This document shows positions 31,551-42,500 of a stretch of DNA of 64,000 nucleotides, in pieces. The translations under genes and the position numbers were made by a program. Source of the DNA: Lacimicrobium sp. SS2-24 (GTDB lineage Bacteria > Pseudomonadota > Gammaproteobacteria > Enterobacterales > Alteromonadaceae); assembly GCF_002201535.1 (NCBI RefSeq), contig NZ_NIWW01000005.1, positions 62,001 through 126,000 on the forward strand, in the 5' to 3' direction. How positions within the stretch are numbered: position 1 is the stretch's first letter; each line of letters begins with the position of its first letter. The notes below the pieces were generated by a model. That model was given only the letters and a program-made list of their open reading frames with translations. It was not told the DNA's origin and searched no databases.

Positions 31551-32276
31551 CTATAGCTTGAATTGGTCACCCAGGTATACATCTCTGACTTGCTTGTTAT
31601 TGAGTACTTCATCGGCGCTACCCTGGGCGATCAGTTCCCCATGACTGACAATGTAGGCTTTCTCACAAACATCAAGGGTTTCGCGCACATTGTGGTCGGT
31701 GATTAGCACGCCTATGCCGCGGTCCCGCAGGTGGCGAATGATATTTTTTATGTCGCTGACAGAAATGGGATCGACCCCGGCAAAGGGCTCGTCGAGCAAA
31801 ATAAAACGCGGATTTGCCGACAAGGCACGGGCAATTTCCACCCGCCGCCGTTCACCGCCAGATAGGCTCATGCCGGCACTGGTGCGAATGTGATTAATAT
31901 TAAATTCATCCAGCAGCGCGTCGGCTTCTTCCTCGCGCTGTTGCTGATTGAGATCTTTGCGTGTTTCAAGGATGGCCATCAGATTCTGATAGACCGTCAG
32001 CTTGCGAAAAATCGAGGCTTCCTGAGGCAGATAACCGATACCCGCTCGGGCGCGCACATGCATGGGTTCGAGGGTGAGTTCATTGTCATCAATAAAGATC
32101 TGCCCTTTATCCATGGGAACCAGGCCCACAATCATGTAAAACGAGGTGGTTTTACCGGCTCCGTTGGGGCCCAACAGGCCCACAATCTGGCCACTGGCCA
32201 CATCCAGACTGACATCCTGCACCACCTGACGGTTTTTATAGGACTTGGCCAGATGCTGGGCTCTTAACACTGCCAT
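31551..32276 (-). CDS. lptB: Lipopolysaccharide export ABC ATPase
   Basis: 241 residues. Walker [10 protein letters not shown] (about residues 36-44), Q-loop LPQEAS, signature [15 protein letters not shown], Walker [14 protein letters not shown] and the switch His in LITDHNV. It powers extraction of LPS from the inner membrane with LptF and LptG (not in the window) and LptC. The start overlaps the lptA stop in TGATG. Confidence 0.97.
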   Translation of the reverse strand: MAVLRAQHLAKSYKNRQVVQDVSLDVASGQIVGLLGPNGAGKTTSFYMIVGLVPMDKGQIFIDDNELTLEPMHVRARAGIGYLPQEASIFRKLTVYQNLMAILETRKDLNQQQREEEADALLDEFNINHIRTSAGMSLSGGERRRVEIARALSANPRFILLDEPFAGVDPISVSDIKNIIRHLRDRGIGVLITDHNVRETLDVCEKAYIVSHGELIAQGSADEVLNNKQVRDVYLGDQFKL

Positions 32277-32803
32277 CAGTCCTGTTGCTCCGTTTTTTGC
32301 TTGGGTTTGGCTGGTTTCGCGGTGTCTGGCTGGAAGATGGTGGTCACCCGTCCGTCGCCGTCATCGGTGCCCTGGGCCATCAACTGTTCCTTTTCCATGT
32401 TGAACTCGATGGATGAGCCGCGCACGCTGTGGCTGTTCTGATGCAGTTCAGCATTGCCGGTGAGTGTCAGAATACGCCCCTGAACCTGATATTCGATATT
32501 GTTGGCAACGGCACGGATGCGGCTGCCGTCTTTCATGGTTTGTTCATAGCTGGCCGGTTCGCCGCGGGCAATAAAAACCTCCTGGCCATCCCCTTTTTCG
32601 CCGCTGACTTCCACTTCATCTGCATTGATGACCAGACTGCCCTGGGTGATGTTGACGTTTTCACGAAAGATAGTGACTTTTTTTATGCCATCACCCGACT
32701 GGTATTCTGACTTCACCTTAATCGGTTGCTCAAAATCCTGATTGATTGCACCGGCGCTAAAGCTCAGCAGCGCCAGGAGCAGGTAGTTAACTTTTTTTGC
32801 CAT
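32276..32803 (-). CDS. lptA: Periplasmic LPS transport protein LptA
   Basis: 175 residues from the ATG at 32803; other Met codons 5 and 10 codons upstream lie within the lptC end, and no ribosome site decides clearly. The signal peptide ([18 protein letters not shown]) is followed by an OstA/jelly-roll domain with [22 protein letters not shown] and [19 protein letters not shown], typical of LptA, then a charged tail. It forms the periplasmic bridge carrying LPS to LptD. Confidence 0.93.
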   Translation of the reverse strand: MAKKVNYLLLALLSFSAGAINQDFEQPIKVKSEYQSGDGIKKVTIFRENVNITQGSLVINADEVEVSGEKGDGQEVFIARGEPASYEQTMKDGSRIRAVANNIEYQVQGRILTLTGNAELHQNSHSVRGSSIEFNMEKEQLMAQGTDDGDGRVTTIFQPDTAKPAKPKQKTEQQD

Positions 32804-33350
32804 AAATTGTCTGCACATGGTCCAGTAGTTCAAATTGTTTGCTGGTCAGATCGGCCGAGAAGCCGTTGCCACTGATGGTATAGTTGTCGCCAGAAATGAT
32901 CACGCTCTGGTCTGAATGCATGGTTTTCTCACTCAGGTTGATTTCAATAAAGCGGGTGGTCACTGTACGGATAAAGCCATCTTTATCCTGACTGACAATT
33001 TTCACATTGGTTTCAAGTTGAATGCGGTTATCTTCATACAGGGTGCCCTGCTCAGCGGTCACTTCCCAGGGCGCCTCACCTTCACCCACGAATATTTTGT
33101 ATCGGGGTTGCTGAAATAAGGTAAAACCGAGCAGATCATAGTGCTCCATACTGTCGGCGTAAATACTGTGCGCCAGTTGTCCCTGTTGATTGAACAGCCG
33201 GGTCTGCATATTCGACGCCAGATAGTTGGGCTGCAAAAAGGTTTCATCCTGTTTAACGGACTCAGGTTGTTCACTGTCCAGCCACCACAGGTTATTGGTG
33301 GCCAGAATCAGTAAAAACAGCAGGGCGATGCTGATATAAATGCGTTTCAT
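32787..33350 (-). CDS. lptC: LPS export protein LptC
   Basis: 187 residues. A single N-terminal membrane anchor (IYISIALLFLLILATNNLWWL) is followed by the periplasmic jelly-roll with MQTRLFNQQGQLAHSIYADSM and DQSVIISGDNYTISGNGF. It passes LPS from the LptBFG transporter to LptA. It overlaps kdsC by four bases and lptA at its 3' end, showing tight coupling. Confidence 0.93.
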   Translation of the reverse strand: MKRIYISIALLFLLILATNNLWWLDSEQPESVKQDETFLQPNYLASNMQTRLFNQQGQLAHSIYADSMEHYDLLGFTLFQQPRYKIFVGEGEAPWEVTAEQGTLYEDNRIQLETNVKIVSQDKDGFIRTVTTRFIEINLSEKTMHSDQSVIISGDNYTISGNGFSADLTSKQFELLDHVQTIYGKKS

Positions 33351-33901
33351 GTGCTGCTGCCATGGATCAGGCTGAGCTTACCCTGTGCCTGAAGCAGCAG
33401 GTCGCAGACTTCTCTTACCGCACCAAATCCCCCTGAGCGCTGGGTCACATAATCAGCCTGTTGCTGCACAAAGGGATGTCCCTGCGGCACACTGATACGC
33501 AAACCCGCATGTCGGAATAAGCCTAAGTCGGGCATATCGTCGCCCATGGCGGCCACCTGTTCTAAGTGATAAGGGTGCTGCTCAAGCAATTGTTCCAGCG
33601 CCTGGTGTTTGTCTTCAGCACCCTGAATGATGTGCCTGATGCCCAGCGATGTCATTCTGTCTTCCACAATTTGCGAGCGCCGGCCAGTAATGACCGCCAC
33701 GTCGATGCCGACTTTCATCACGGCTTTAACACCATAGCCATCTAATGTGTGAAAGGCCTTGAACTCTTCGCCCTGATTGCCCAGATAGATGCGTCCATCT
33801 GAAAAAATGCCGTCCACGTCACACACCAACAGTTTGATGTTGGCAAATTGTGCGAACAGGGATGAGGGTATGTCACTGTACAATGTTGTTGTATGGCTCA
33901 T
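33347..33901 (-). CDS. kdsC: 3-deoxy-D-manno-octulosonate 8-phosphate phosphatase
   Basis: 184 residues from the ATG at 33901 (a TTG two codons earlier is possible). HAD motif 1 is CDVDGIFSDG, with the nucleophile Asp; AVITGRRSQIV and AAMGDDMPDLGLF are the other HAD loops. The length and lack of a cap domain fit KdsC, a tetrameric enzyme making Kdo for lipopolysaccharide. It directly follows yrbG after 18 bp; kdsD, usual between them, is absent. Confidence 0.94.
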   Translation of the reverse strand: MSHTTTLYSDIPSSLFAQFANIKLLVCDVDGIFSDGRIYLGNQGEEFKAFHTLDGYGVKAVMKVGIDVAVITGRRSQIVEDRMTSLGIRHIIQGAEDKHQALEQLLEQHPYHLEQVAAMGDDMPDLGLFRHAGLRISVPQGHPFVQQQADYVTQRSGGFGAVREVCDLLLQAQGKLSLIHGSST

Positions 33902-33919
33902 CTGCAATCTGATTGAATA

Positions 33920-34879
33920 TTATGGAAATAAGCTGAATTGAAAGGCCACAAAGCCTGCCAGCAGCAATCCACCCTGCCAGTTTTCAATGCGTTGTTTGCC
34001 GCGGATGGCAAAGCTGAAAAAAATCACCAGCGCAGTAAATACCAGCATAACAGGAACATCCCGCTGTATGACCAATTCGTCTACCCCACCCGGGGCGAGC
34101 AGGGCAGGTACCGCTAACACGGCCAGTATATTAAAAATATTGGACCCAAGTATATTGCCCAGCGCCAAATCCTGTTCTTTTTTCACCACGCTGGCAACAC
34201 AGGCCGCCAATTCTGGCAGGCTGGTGCCGATGGCCACAATGGTAAGGCCGATGACCAGATCGCTAATTGCGTAAAAGCGGGCAATCGCCGTGGCCGCCTC
34301 CACCATAAAGTGCGCGCTGACGGGTAACAGTATCATACCTGTTATCAGCCAAAACAGGTTGAAGAGTTTGCTATGTTGTTGCTGTATATCTGCAGTGAGC
34401 TCCTGAACCAGAGGGTCGCTGCGTGTTGCGCGGGCTGACAGCCAGACCAGGGCCCCCAGGGTCGCAACAAATGTCACCAGCAGCAGATACCCCTCAGTTA
34501 CGGAAAGGTAACTGTCGGCAAGCAACAGCGCAGCAAACACCGACACGGCCATGACCATGGGCATCTCTCGTTTCAGGCTGGCTGAGGTAACCTGCAGCGG
34601 TCTGAGTAATGCGGTGACACCGAGCACCAATCCGATATTGGCAATGTTGGAGCCAATGGCATTGCCGATGGCCAGATTATTGCTGTCATTCACAGAGGCA
34701 CTGATGGCGATCAGAATCTCCGGCGCGGATGACCCCATGGCCATTATCGTCATGCCTATAAGCAGAGGTTGCACCCCCAGATTGGCGGCTAATCCCGAAG
34801 CGCCAGCCACGAAACGGTCGGCACTCCAACTCAGTACAATCAGGCCAGCGATGAAAATGGCAAGCTGCGTCAGTGGCAT
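33920..34879 (-). CDS. yrbG: Calcium/sodium antiporter family protein YrbG
   Basis: 319 residues with about ten membrane segments. The two inverted alpha repeats are clear: GNAIGSNIANIGLVLG preceded by MAMGSSAPE, and GNILGSNIFNILAVLA preceded by AIGTSLPEL. These hold the ion-binding Glu and Asn residues of the Ca2+:cation antiporter family. The physiological ion is not proven in E. coli either. It heads the long operon running to ptsO and is divergent from mlaF. Confidence 0.93.
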   Translation of the reverse strand: MPLTQLAIFIAGLIVLSWSADRFVAGASGLAANLGVQPLLIGMTIMAMGSSAPEILIAISASVNDSNNLAIGNAIGSNIANIGLVLGVTALLRPLQVTSASLKREMPMVMAVSVFAALLLADSYLSVTEGYLLLVTFVATLGALVWLSARATRSDPLVQELTADIQQQHSKLFNLFWLITGMILLPVSAHFMVEAATAIARFYAISDLVIGLTIVAIGTSLPELAACVASVVKKEQDLALGNILGSNIFNILAVLAVPALLAPGGVDELVIQRDVPVMLVFTALVIFFSFAIRGKQRIENWQGGLLLAGFVAFQFSLFP

Positions 34880-35223
34880 AACTCAGGCGCTGTGAATAAT
34901 GATGAGCGCGATTGTCGCAAATCGAAGCGCGTTTGCCTATGCCAACAACAGGTTTAGGCCGCTCAGCTCATTGAGTAAGTAACCGCTATCGTTTACAATC
35001 CGCGGCCGCGCTTGACCGGTGTTGTGACGTGCACCCGGTTATACTTGGCTAAACTCAGGTGATAATCCGTTGTCTCACCCGGACCGTATCATTATTTAGA
35101 ACACAACTTATTACTTTTTAACTTTTTCACTGCCTATTGAAAAACAGTACAATACGCCACACAACAGGCAGCCTGAGTTAGTGCACCTGAACCTTACTTA
35201 CAGCCAGGATTTTGGATTAGAGA
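34880..35223. other. Divergent yrbG/mlaF intergenic region
   Basis: 344 bp without a gene. The second half is AT-rich and holds a plausible mlaF promoter, described separately. A GC-rich block around 34999-35010 contains a NotI site and short self-complementary runs but no clear regulatory element. No promoter for yrbG stands out. Confidence 0.4.
35124..35153 (+). promoter_or_regulatory. Possible sigma-70 promoter of the mla operon
   Basis: TTTTCA (35124-35129), 18-base spacer, TACAAT (35148-35153), 70 bp before mlaF. The -10 matches five of six positions; the -35 is weaker. Confidence 0.35.
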
Positions 35224-36021
35224 ATGGACGACCTGATAACGATCGACAACATGAGTTTTTCCAGGGGAGACAAAAAGATTTACGACGGTATTTCTGTGTC
35301 TATCCCCAAAGGAAAAACCACTGCCATCATGGGGCCCAGCGGCATAGGTAAAACCACTCTACTGAAGTTGATAGGCGGTCAGTTGCGTCCAGATAGTGGC
35401 GATATTCGTTTTAAAGGTGAATCCATACCGGCCATGAAGCGCAGCCGCTTATTTCAGGTACGGCGCCAGATGAGCATGCTGTTTCAAAGCGGGGCGCTGT
35501 TTACCGATATGAGTGTGTTCGACAATGTGGCGTTCGCCTTGCGCGAACATTCAGATTTATCAGAACGTCTGATTCATATTCTGGTGATGATGAAGCTTCA
35601 GGCCGTGGGCTTGCGCGGTGCGGCCCAAATGATGCCCAGCGAACTGTCCGGAGGCATGGCAAGACGCGCCGCGCTGGCCAGGGCCATTGCGCTGGATCCG
35701 GAACTGATTATGTATGACGAGCCCTTTGCGGGGCAGGATCCTATCTCTATGGGCGTGCTGGTCAAGCTGATTAAGGCACTCAACGATGCCCTTAATCTGA
35801 CCAGTATCGTGGTGACTCATGACGTCAAAGAAGTCATGTCGATTGCGGATTACGTTTATATTCTGGCAGATAAGAAAATCATAGGTCAGGGGACCCCGGC
35901 GCAAATCAGAGAGCAGGACTCCGAGCTGGTGCAACAATTTCTCGGCGGTAAGGCCGATGGCCCGGTGCCTTTTCATTATCCTGCTAACAGTCTGGAACAC
36001 GATTTACTGGAGTGCCAATAA
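35224..36021 (+). CDS. mlaF: Phospholipid ABC transporter ATP-binding protein
   Basis: 265 residues. Walker [10 protein letters not shown], signature [16 protein letters not shown], Walker [14 protein letters not shown] and the switch His in VTHDVKEV are all intact. The SGGMARRAA form is typical of MlaF. With MlaE, D and B it powers phospholipid movement between the inner membrane and MlaC, keeping the outer leaflet of the outer membrane asymmetric. Its stop overlaps the mlaE start (TAATG). Confidence 0.96.
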   Translation: MDDLITIDNMSFSRGDKKIYDGISVSIPKGKTTAIMGPSGIGKTTLLKLIGGQLRPDSGDIRFKGESIPAMKRSRLFQVRRQMSMLFQSGALFTDMSVFDNVAFALREHSDLSERLIHILVMMKLQAVGLRGAAQMMPSELSGGMARRAALARAIALDPELIMYDEPFAGQDPISMGVLVKLIKALNDALNLTSIVVTHDVKEVMSIADYVYILADKKIIGQGTPAQIREQDSELVQQFLGGKADGPVPFHYPANSLEHDLLECQ

Positions 36022-36797
36022 TGGAATGGTTCGCAACATTGGGCGCTAAAACTCTGGGTAAATTGTCAGGATTAGGGCGGGCCTCTTATTTGCTCTTTAG
36101 TGCTCTGGTGGCAAAACCCCAGCCACTGAAAATGTTCCCGCTTACCATCAAGCAGCTTTATGTGGTGGGTGTGCAGTCACTGTTGATCATTCTGGTATCC
36201 GGTGCCTTTATTGGCATGGTGCTGGCCCTTCAGGCTTACACGGTGCTGGTGGACTACGGGGCGGAGGAAAGTCTCGGACCCATGGTGGCCTTGTCATTAT
36301 TGCGTGAACTGGGGCCGGTGGTGACGGCCTTGTTGTTTGCCGGTCGCGCAGGTTCTGCGCTCACCGCAGAAATTGGTCTGATGAAAGCCACCGAACAGCT
36401 CAGCAGCCTGGAAATGATGGCGGTTGACCCTATGCGTCGGGTGATTGCACCGCGGATGTGGGCAGGCGTTATCTCGATGCCCCTGCTGGCGTTGATTTTT
36501 AGCGCCGTCGGCATTCTGGGTGGCCAGGTGGTCGGTGTGGATTGGCTTGGCGTAGACGGTGGCAGCTACTGGTCGGTGATGCAGTCTGCGGTAGATTTTA
36601 ATAAAGATGTGCTCAATGGCGTGATCAAGAGTGTGGTGTTTGCTTTTGTTGTCACCTGGATAGCAGTGTTTAAGGGGTATGACTGTATTCCGACGTCCGA
36701 AGGCATCAGTCAGGCAACTACCCAGACCGTGGTCTATTCGTCACTGGCGGTACTGGGCGTGGATTTCGTGCTTACGGCATTAATGTTCGGCAGTTAA
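36021..36797 (+). CDS. mlaE: Phospholipid ABC transporter permease
   Basis: 258 residues from the ATG at 36021; a GTG three codons earlier lies inside mlaF. The sequence follows E. coli MlaE closely, including [47 protein letters not shown] and the end [14 protein letters not shown]. About five to six membrane segments. It forms the inner-membrane core of the Mla complex. Confidence 0.96.
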   Translation: MEWFATLGAKTLGKLSGLGRASYLLFSALVAKPQPLKMFPLTIKQLYVVGVQSLLIILVSGAFIGMVLALQAYTVLVDYGAEESLGPMVALSLLRELGPVVTALLFAGRAGSALTAEIGLMKATEQLSSLEMMAVDPMRRVIAPRMWAGVISMPLLALIFSAVGILGGQVVGVDWLGVDGGSYWSVMQSAVDFNKDVLNGVIKSVVFAFVVTWIAVFKGYDCIPTSEGISQATTQTVVYSSLAVLGVDFVLTALMFGS

Positions 36798-36813
36798 TCA
36801 CAGAGGAATGATG

Positions 36814-37275
36814 ATGAACTCAAGGAAAATTGAAATAATGGTTGGGCTGTTTGTCGCGTTGGCGATCGCGGCCCTGTTAATGCTGGCGCTAAAGGTGGCC
36901 AATGCCGGCATCTCCGGTAATGGTGAAACTTACGAACTGAAAGCGAAATTCGACAATATCGGTGGCCTCAAAGTGCGCTCGCCGATAAAAGTGGGCGGCG
37001 TGGTCATCGGTCGGGTTGGCAGAATTAGCCTGGATAGTGAGGACTATACCCCCGTGGTAACGCTGGAAATTTCTGCGGAATATAAAGATTTTCCGGAAAC
37101 CACGTCAGTTTCTATTCTTACCTCCGGTCTTCTGGGAGAGCAATATGTGGGGTTGCAGCCGGGCTTTTCCATTGACGGTATCGAACCGCTCAGGCCCGGT
37201 GACTTTATTGCAGACACCAAATCCGCTTTGGTACTGGAAGACCTGATTGGTCAGTTTCTTTTTAACCGCGATTAA
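36814..37275 (+). CDS. mlaD: Phospholipid-binding MCE protein MlaD
   Basis: 153 residues. Three ATG codons stand in a row (36808, 36811, 36814) after AGAGGA; the third has the best spacing. One N-terminal anchor (EIMVGLFVALAIAALLMLALKV) precedes the MCE domain (AKFDNIGGLKVRSPIKVGGV, with LLGEQYVGLQPG). It forms the hexameric periplasmic ring of the Mla complex. Confidence 0.95.
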   Translation: MNSRKIEIMVGLFVALAIAALLMLALKVANAGISGNGETYELKAKFDNIGGLKVRSPIKVGGVVIGRVGRISLDSEDYTPVVTLEISAEYKDFPETTSVSILTSGLLGEQYVGLQPGFSIDGIEPLRPGDFIADTKSALVLEDLIGQFLFNRD

Positions 37276-37286
37276 TCTCGTATGTG

Positions 37287-37305
37287 CCGCGAGGGAGCAT
37301 CGCGG
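37287..37305 (+). other. Small hairpin between mlaD and mlaC
   Basis: CCGCGA-gggagca-TCGCGG, six base pairs, in the 53-bp gap. There is no U-run, so it may tune expression within the operon or mean nothing. Confidence 0.3.
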
Positions 37306-37328
37306 TTCATCTTAGAACGGAGTGATAT

Positions 37329-37982
37329 ATGTATTTAAAATGGTTAACCAATAGCTTACTGGCACTGACCCTGAGCGTGTCTGTAGCAGCTCAGGCACAG
37401 GAGCCGGAAGACCCGTATCAGTTGTTGTCTGAAGTGGCCACCAAGACCTTCGACAGAATCAAGGCAGAGCGTCCTCAGATTGAAAAGAACCCTGAGATTC
37501 TGCGGGACATCATGAAAGAAGAGCTATTGCCCTACGTGGACTATAAGTTTGCTGCACTGAAAGTGCTCGGACGACATTTTAAGTCTGTTCCTCAGGAGAA
37601 ACTGCCGGAATACATTCAGGCCTTTCGTGGTTACCTGGTGACGACCTATGCGCTGGCGATGGCACAATATGATAACCAGACCGTAGAATTTGAGCCCGGC
37701 CGTGACTATGAAGACGAAAAAATGGTTACTGTGCGCGCGGTTGTTAAAGAGCCCGGTAAACCGGATATCAAAATTGCATTTCAGGTGCGTAAAAATAGCC
37801 GCACCGAAGAGTGGCGCGCCTTTGATATGGTGGCTGAGGGGATCAGCATGCTGTCGAGTAAACAAAGTGAGTTTGAATCGATCATTCGCCAGCAAGGTAT
37901 CGATGCGGTAATCGAGTTGCTCAAAGAGAAAAATGCCCAGCCTATACGCCTTCCCGGTGACAAGAGCGAGGAGCAGGCGTGA
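37329..37982 (+). CDS. mlaC: Periplasmic phospholipid-binding protein MlaC
   Basis: 217 residues. A signal peptide (YLKWLTNSLLALTLSVSVAAQA) is followed by the MlaC fold: FDRIKAERPQIEKNPEILRD, ELLPYVDYKFAALKVLG and GISMLSSKQSEFESIIRQQG are diagnostic. It shuttles phospholipids across the periplasm between the MlaA-porin complex and MlaFEDB. A longer basic and acidic tail (GDKSEEQA) ends the protein. It overlaps mlaB by four bases. Confidence 0.95.
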   Translation: MYLKWLTNSLLALTLSVSVAAQAQEPEDPYQLLSEVATKTFDRIKAERPQIEKNPEILRDIMKEELLPYVDYKFAALKVLGRHFKSVPQEKLPEYIQAFRGYLVTTYALAMAQYDNQTVEFEPGRDYEDEKMVTVRAVVKEPGKPDIKIAFQVRKNSRTEEWRAFDMVAEGISMLSSKQSEFESIIRQQGIDAVIELLKEKNAQPIRLPGDKSEEQA

Positions 37983-38275
37983 AAACACTCAGTCTTGAGT
38001 GCGCTGAGGACGGTCTCGTTCGCCTCACAGGAGATTTCGTGCGTGATAATCTCAGCCAGCTCGAATCCAGCGAGGGAATATTATGGCAACAGGCTCAGCT
38101 GAAACTCAATTTATCAGCAGTGGGCGAATCGGATATGGCGGGGCTGGCCTGGTTAATTGATCTGGTCTCCCAGGCCCGCCAAAAATCTGTTAGTCTGGAA
38201 CTCGAAGATGTTCCTGAAACCTTGCTAAAACTGGCAAAAATCAGCGACGTTCAGGAGCTTTTACCGTTACAATAA
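37979..38275 (+). CDS. mlaB: STAS-domain subunit MlaB
   Basis: 98 residues, starting at GTG 37979 that overlaps the mlaC stop (GTGA). The STAS pattern shows in LKLNLSAVGESDMAGLAWLIDLV, where the Ser-Asp pair aligns with the usual loop, and LELEDVPETLLKLAKISDV. It binds MlaF in the cytoplasm and is needed for assembly and activity of the transporter. Confidence 0.92.
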   Translation: MKTLSLECAEDGLVRLTGDFVRDNLSQLESSEGILWQQAQLKLNLSAVGESDMAGLAWLIDLVSQARQKSVSLELEDVPETLLKLAKISDVQELLPLQ

Positions 38276-38304
38276 ACGGCCCACCTCACGTCATAAGTTG
38301 TACT

Positions 38305-39824
<1,520 letters not shown>

Positions 39825-39848
39825 TATCGAGCATCACGGGACTGTCCG

Positions 39849-40940
39849 CTAACCCGTAGTGGCCAGCTCCGTGATCACCACCTCCGTTTGTAGCACCTGA
39901 TCATTACGTTCCAGTTCAAAGACCAGCGTCGAGCCCGGTTGAGTTTCGGCCACCAGATCCAATGTTTTAAACGCACTTTCTATGACCTTGCCGTCGATCT
40001 TGAGGATCACATCGTTGGTTCGGATTCCCGCAGCGGCTGCAGGTCCCTGTGGATCTACCCCGGTTACCAGAATGCCCGGACGACCGATAAATTCGTTGCC
40101 ACTGATGCCCAGGTAACCTCTTATGACCCTGCCATGGGCGATAATGTCGTCCATTACCCGCTTCGCCAACGCATAAGGCACGGAGAAGAAAATGCCTGCC
40201 ACGTCTTTGATGCGGCGGTTATTGTCCAGGGTTTTAAAATTGGCGTTGTTGATGCCCACCAGGGTGCCATTGCTGTCTACCAGCGCGCCGCCTGAATTGC
40301 CTTCGTTCAGCACTGCATCCATCTGGATAAAATCGGCGTAATTGGCACTGCTGACATAATTACTCAGACCCGCTCGACCGGTCGCACTAACGACCCCCTG
40401 GGTAATGGTCTGGCCGAGGTTATAGGGATTACCAATGGCCAATACGACGTCACCGACGCGGGTATTTGGGGTTTCTGTCTGGGGGATGACGGGCAAATTG
40501 TCTTCAGTGACTTTAAGTACTGCCAGATCGGTGTGCGGATCCTGACCGACCAGTTGTGCATCCATTATTCTGCCGTCCTGAAGAATGACGTTAATCACTT
40601 CAGCGTCTTTGATCACATGATAGCAGGTCAGGATATACCCATTGGCGCTCATGATCACGCCGGAGCCCAGGCTGGTTCTCTCAACGGGCTGGCGGCGATA
40701 CAGCAGTGATCGATTGTCGTAGCCGGTACTATAGATATTGACCACCGCTGGCGCTGCATTGGCAATCGCATCGCTGAAGCTCATGGGAGCCGGTTGGGTG
40801 ACATTTGTTTGAAATAATCTCAGGGAGGACAAGGCGGAACCATTGCGCAGTTCGGGCACAGCCAGCAACAGCATGATGGCAATCAGCAACCCTAAGAGGA
40901 TAGATTTAAGAAAAAAAGACGACCAGTTATTGTTTGTCAC
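39849..40940 (-). CDS. degS: Membrane-anchored site-1 protease DegS
   Basis: 363 residues from GTG 40940; TTG 40946 is equally possible and no ribosome site decides. One N-terminal anchor (LLIAIMLLLAVPELRNG) precedes a trypsin-like domain with His in ILTCYHVIKDAE, Asp in HTDLAVLKV and Ser in EGNSGGALVDS, then a single PDZ domain. One PDZ and the anchor indicate DegS, which cleaves RseA to release sigma-E on outer-membrane stress. It is transcribed after degQ. Confidence 0.94.
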   Translation of the reverse strand: MTNNNWSSFFLKSILLGLLIAIMLLLAVPELRNGSALSSLRLFQTNVTQPAPMSFSDAIANAAPAVVNIYSTGYDNRSLLYRRQPVERTSLGSGVIMSANGYILTCYHVIKDAEVINVILQDGRIMDAQLVGQDPHTDLAVLKVTEDNLPVIPQTETPNTRVGDVVLAIGNPYNLGQTITQGVVSATGRAGLSNYVSSANYADFIQMDAVLNEGNSGGALVDSNGTLVGINNANFKTLDNNRRIKDVAGIFFSVPYALAKRVMDDIIAHGRVIRGYLGISGNEFIGRPGILVTGVDPQGPAAAAGIRTNDVILKIDGKVIESAFKTLDLVAETQPGSTLVFELERNDQVLQTEVVITELATTG

Positions 40941-41001
40941 AGCCAATACAGATATTCATCAAAAACTGGCCAGAGAATAGCATTGTCATGGCCCATTTGA
41001 T

Positions 41002-41025
41002 AGGCGGGTCAGACCCGACCCGCCT
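41002..41025. other. Hairpin between degQ and degS
   Basis: AGGCGGGTC and GACCCGCCT form a perfect 9-bp stem around a 6-base loop just past the degQ stop. No U-run follows in the degQ direction, so it may be a weak terminator or an mRNA-stabilising hairpin that separates degQ and degS levels. Confidence 0.5.
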
Positions 41026-41037
41026 GATTGAGACTGA

Positions 41038-42411
41038 TTAGCGGATGACCAGGTATAGCGAGCTGGTACCACGCTTCACATTGAGGGCAATAACACCTTC
41101 ATTGTCGTCAAGATAACTGCGCAGTTCGCTGACACTACTGACGCGCTGACGGTTTACGCCGACGATCACGTCCCCATCCTGCAATCCAAGCCTTGCGGCG
41201 GGCGAGCGTGGCTGAATTTCGGATACCATGATGCCACTGATACCGTCTTTGGTTTCCCCGTCTGATAAGGTGGAACCTTCAAGGAAAGGATGGATTTGGC
41301 TGGCCGCCACATTTTCCTGGATAAAGTCATCTAAGGTCACGGTGATATTCTTTACATCGCCATTGCGAATCAATCCTAAGTCCACTTCCGTGCCGGCGCC
41401 CAGGGTGCCGATTTTGGCTCTGAGCTCGGTGAAGCTGCGAATCTTCTTGCCATTGATAGAGACAATAATATCACCGGGTTCAATGCCGCCACGCTGTGCC
41501 GCAGAGTCTTTATTGACCTCTCTGACAAAAGCGCCCTGATTGACTTCAAGGCCCATGGCTTTGGCCAGATCTGAATCCAGGTCCTGCCCCAGAATCCCGA
41601 GTAAGCCACGACGGATTTCGCCAAATTCGATAAGCTGACTGGTGAGGCTCTTCATCATATTCACGGGGATGGCAAAACCAATGCCGACATTGCCACCATT
41701 GGGACCAAATATGGCTGTATTGATGCCAATCAACTCACCGCGAAGATTCACCAGCGCGCCGCCTGAATTGCCTCTGTTGATGGCTGCATCGGTCTGAATA
41801 AAATCTTCATAGCCGCCACCGCCCATGATATTGAGATCGCTGCGTCCCAGTGCACTGACAATGCCTGAGGTGACGGTCTGTGTCAGGCCAAACGGATTAC
41901 CAATGGCCACCACAAAATCACCGACCCGGAGTTTGTCGCTATCGGCCAGCTTCACGGCGGTCAGGTTGTCGCCCTTTACCTGGAGTAACGCAATATCGCT
42001 CTGTTCGTCCGAGCCAATTTTCTTAGCCTCCAGCTCACGACCGTCCACCAGTTTCACCAGAATCTCATCGGCCTTGTCCACCACATGGTTATTGGTGACC
42101 ACATAGCCTTTTTCGGCATCAATGATGACGCCCGAGCCCAGACCACGGAAAGGTCGCTCCTGCACTTGCTCATCAGGCATATTCGGGCCGAAGAAAAAAC
42201 GGAACATTTCCGGTACCCGTTGACGGGAAACCTGGGTGCCGGCAACGGAGATGCTGACCACCGCCGGTTTGACTTCCTCCAGCATGGGCGCCAGGGTGGG
42301 AATGTCGTCCTTGTCATTATTAAAAAACGGCAGGGCGGCATTCGCCGGAGACAGTGCACTGGAAATTGCCAGCAGGCTGGCGAAGGTCATCGTTACAAAG
42401 GCGTTCTTCAT
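41038..42411 (-). CDS. degQ: Periplasmic serine endoprotease DegQ/DegP
   Basis: 457 residues from the ATG at 42411; a TTG six codons earlier is less likely. A signal peptide (about 1-25) precedes the protease domain with His in VVTNNHVVDKADE, Asp in EQSDIALLQV and Ser in NRGNSGGALVN, followed by two PDZ domains. Without the long Q-linker of DegP, and next to degS, it is best called DegQ. It degrades or refolds damaged envelope proteins. Confidence 0.93.
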   Translation of the reverse strand: MKNAFVTMTFASLLAISSALSPANAALPFFNNDKDDIPTLAPMLEEVKPAVVSISVAGTQVSRQRVPEMFRFFFGPNMPDEQVQERPFRGLGSGVIIDAEKGYVVTNNHVVDKADEILVKLVDGRELEAKKIGSDEQSDIALLQVKGDNLTAVKLADSDKLRVGDFVVAIGNPFGLTQTVTSGIVSALGRSDLNIMGGGGYEDFIQTDAAINRGNSGGALVNLRGELIGINTAIFGPNGGNVGIGFAIPVNMMKSLTSQLIEFGEIRRGLLGILGQDLDSDLAKAMGLEVNQGAFVREVNKDSAAQRGGIEPGDIIVSINGKKIRSFTELRAKIGTLGAGTEVDLGLIRNGDVKNITVTLDDFIQENVAASQIHPFLEGSTLSDGETKDGISGIMVSEIQPRSPAARLGLQDGDVIVGVNRQRVSSVSELRSYLDDNEGVIALNVKRGTSSLYLVIR

Positions 42412-42500
42412 CGTTATTACTACTCCCAATCAAACAAACTTTCTAACAGACTCAGGATAGGGAACCAAAGTTCAATAAAAGCCGCGACAGAAATATTCTG

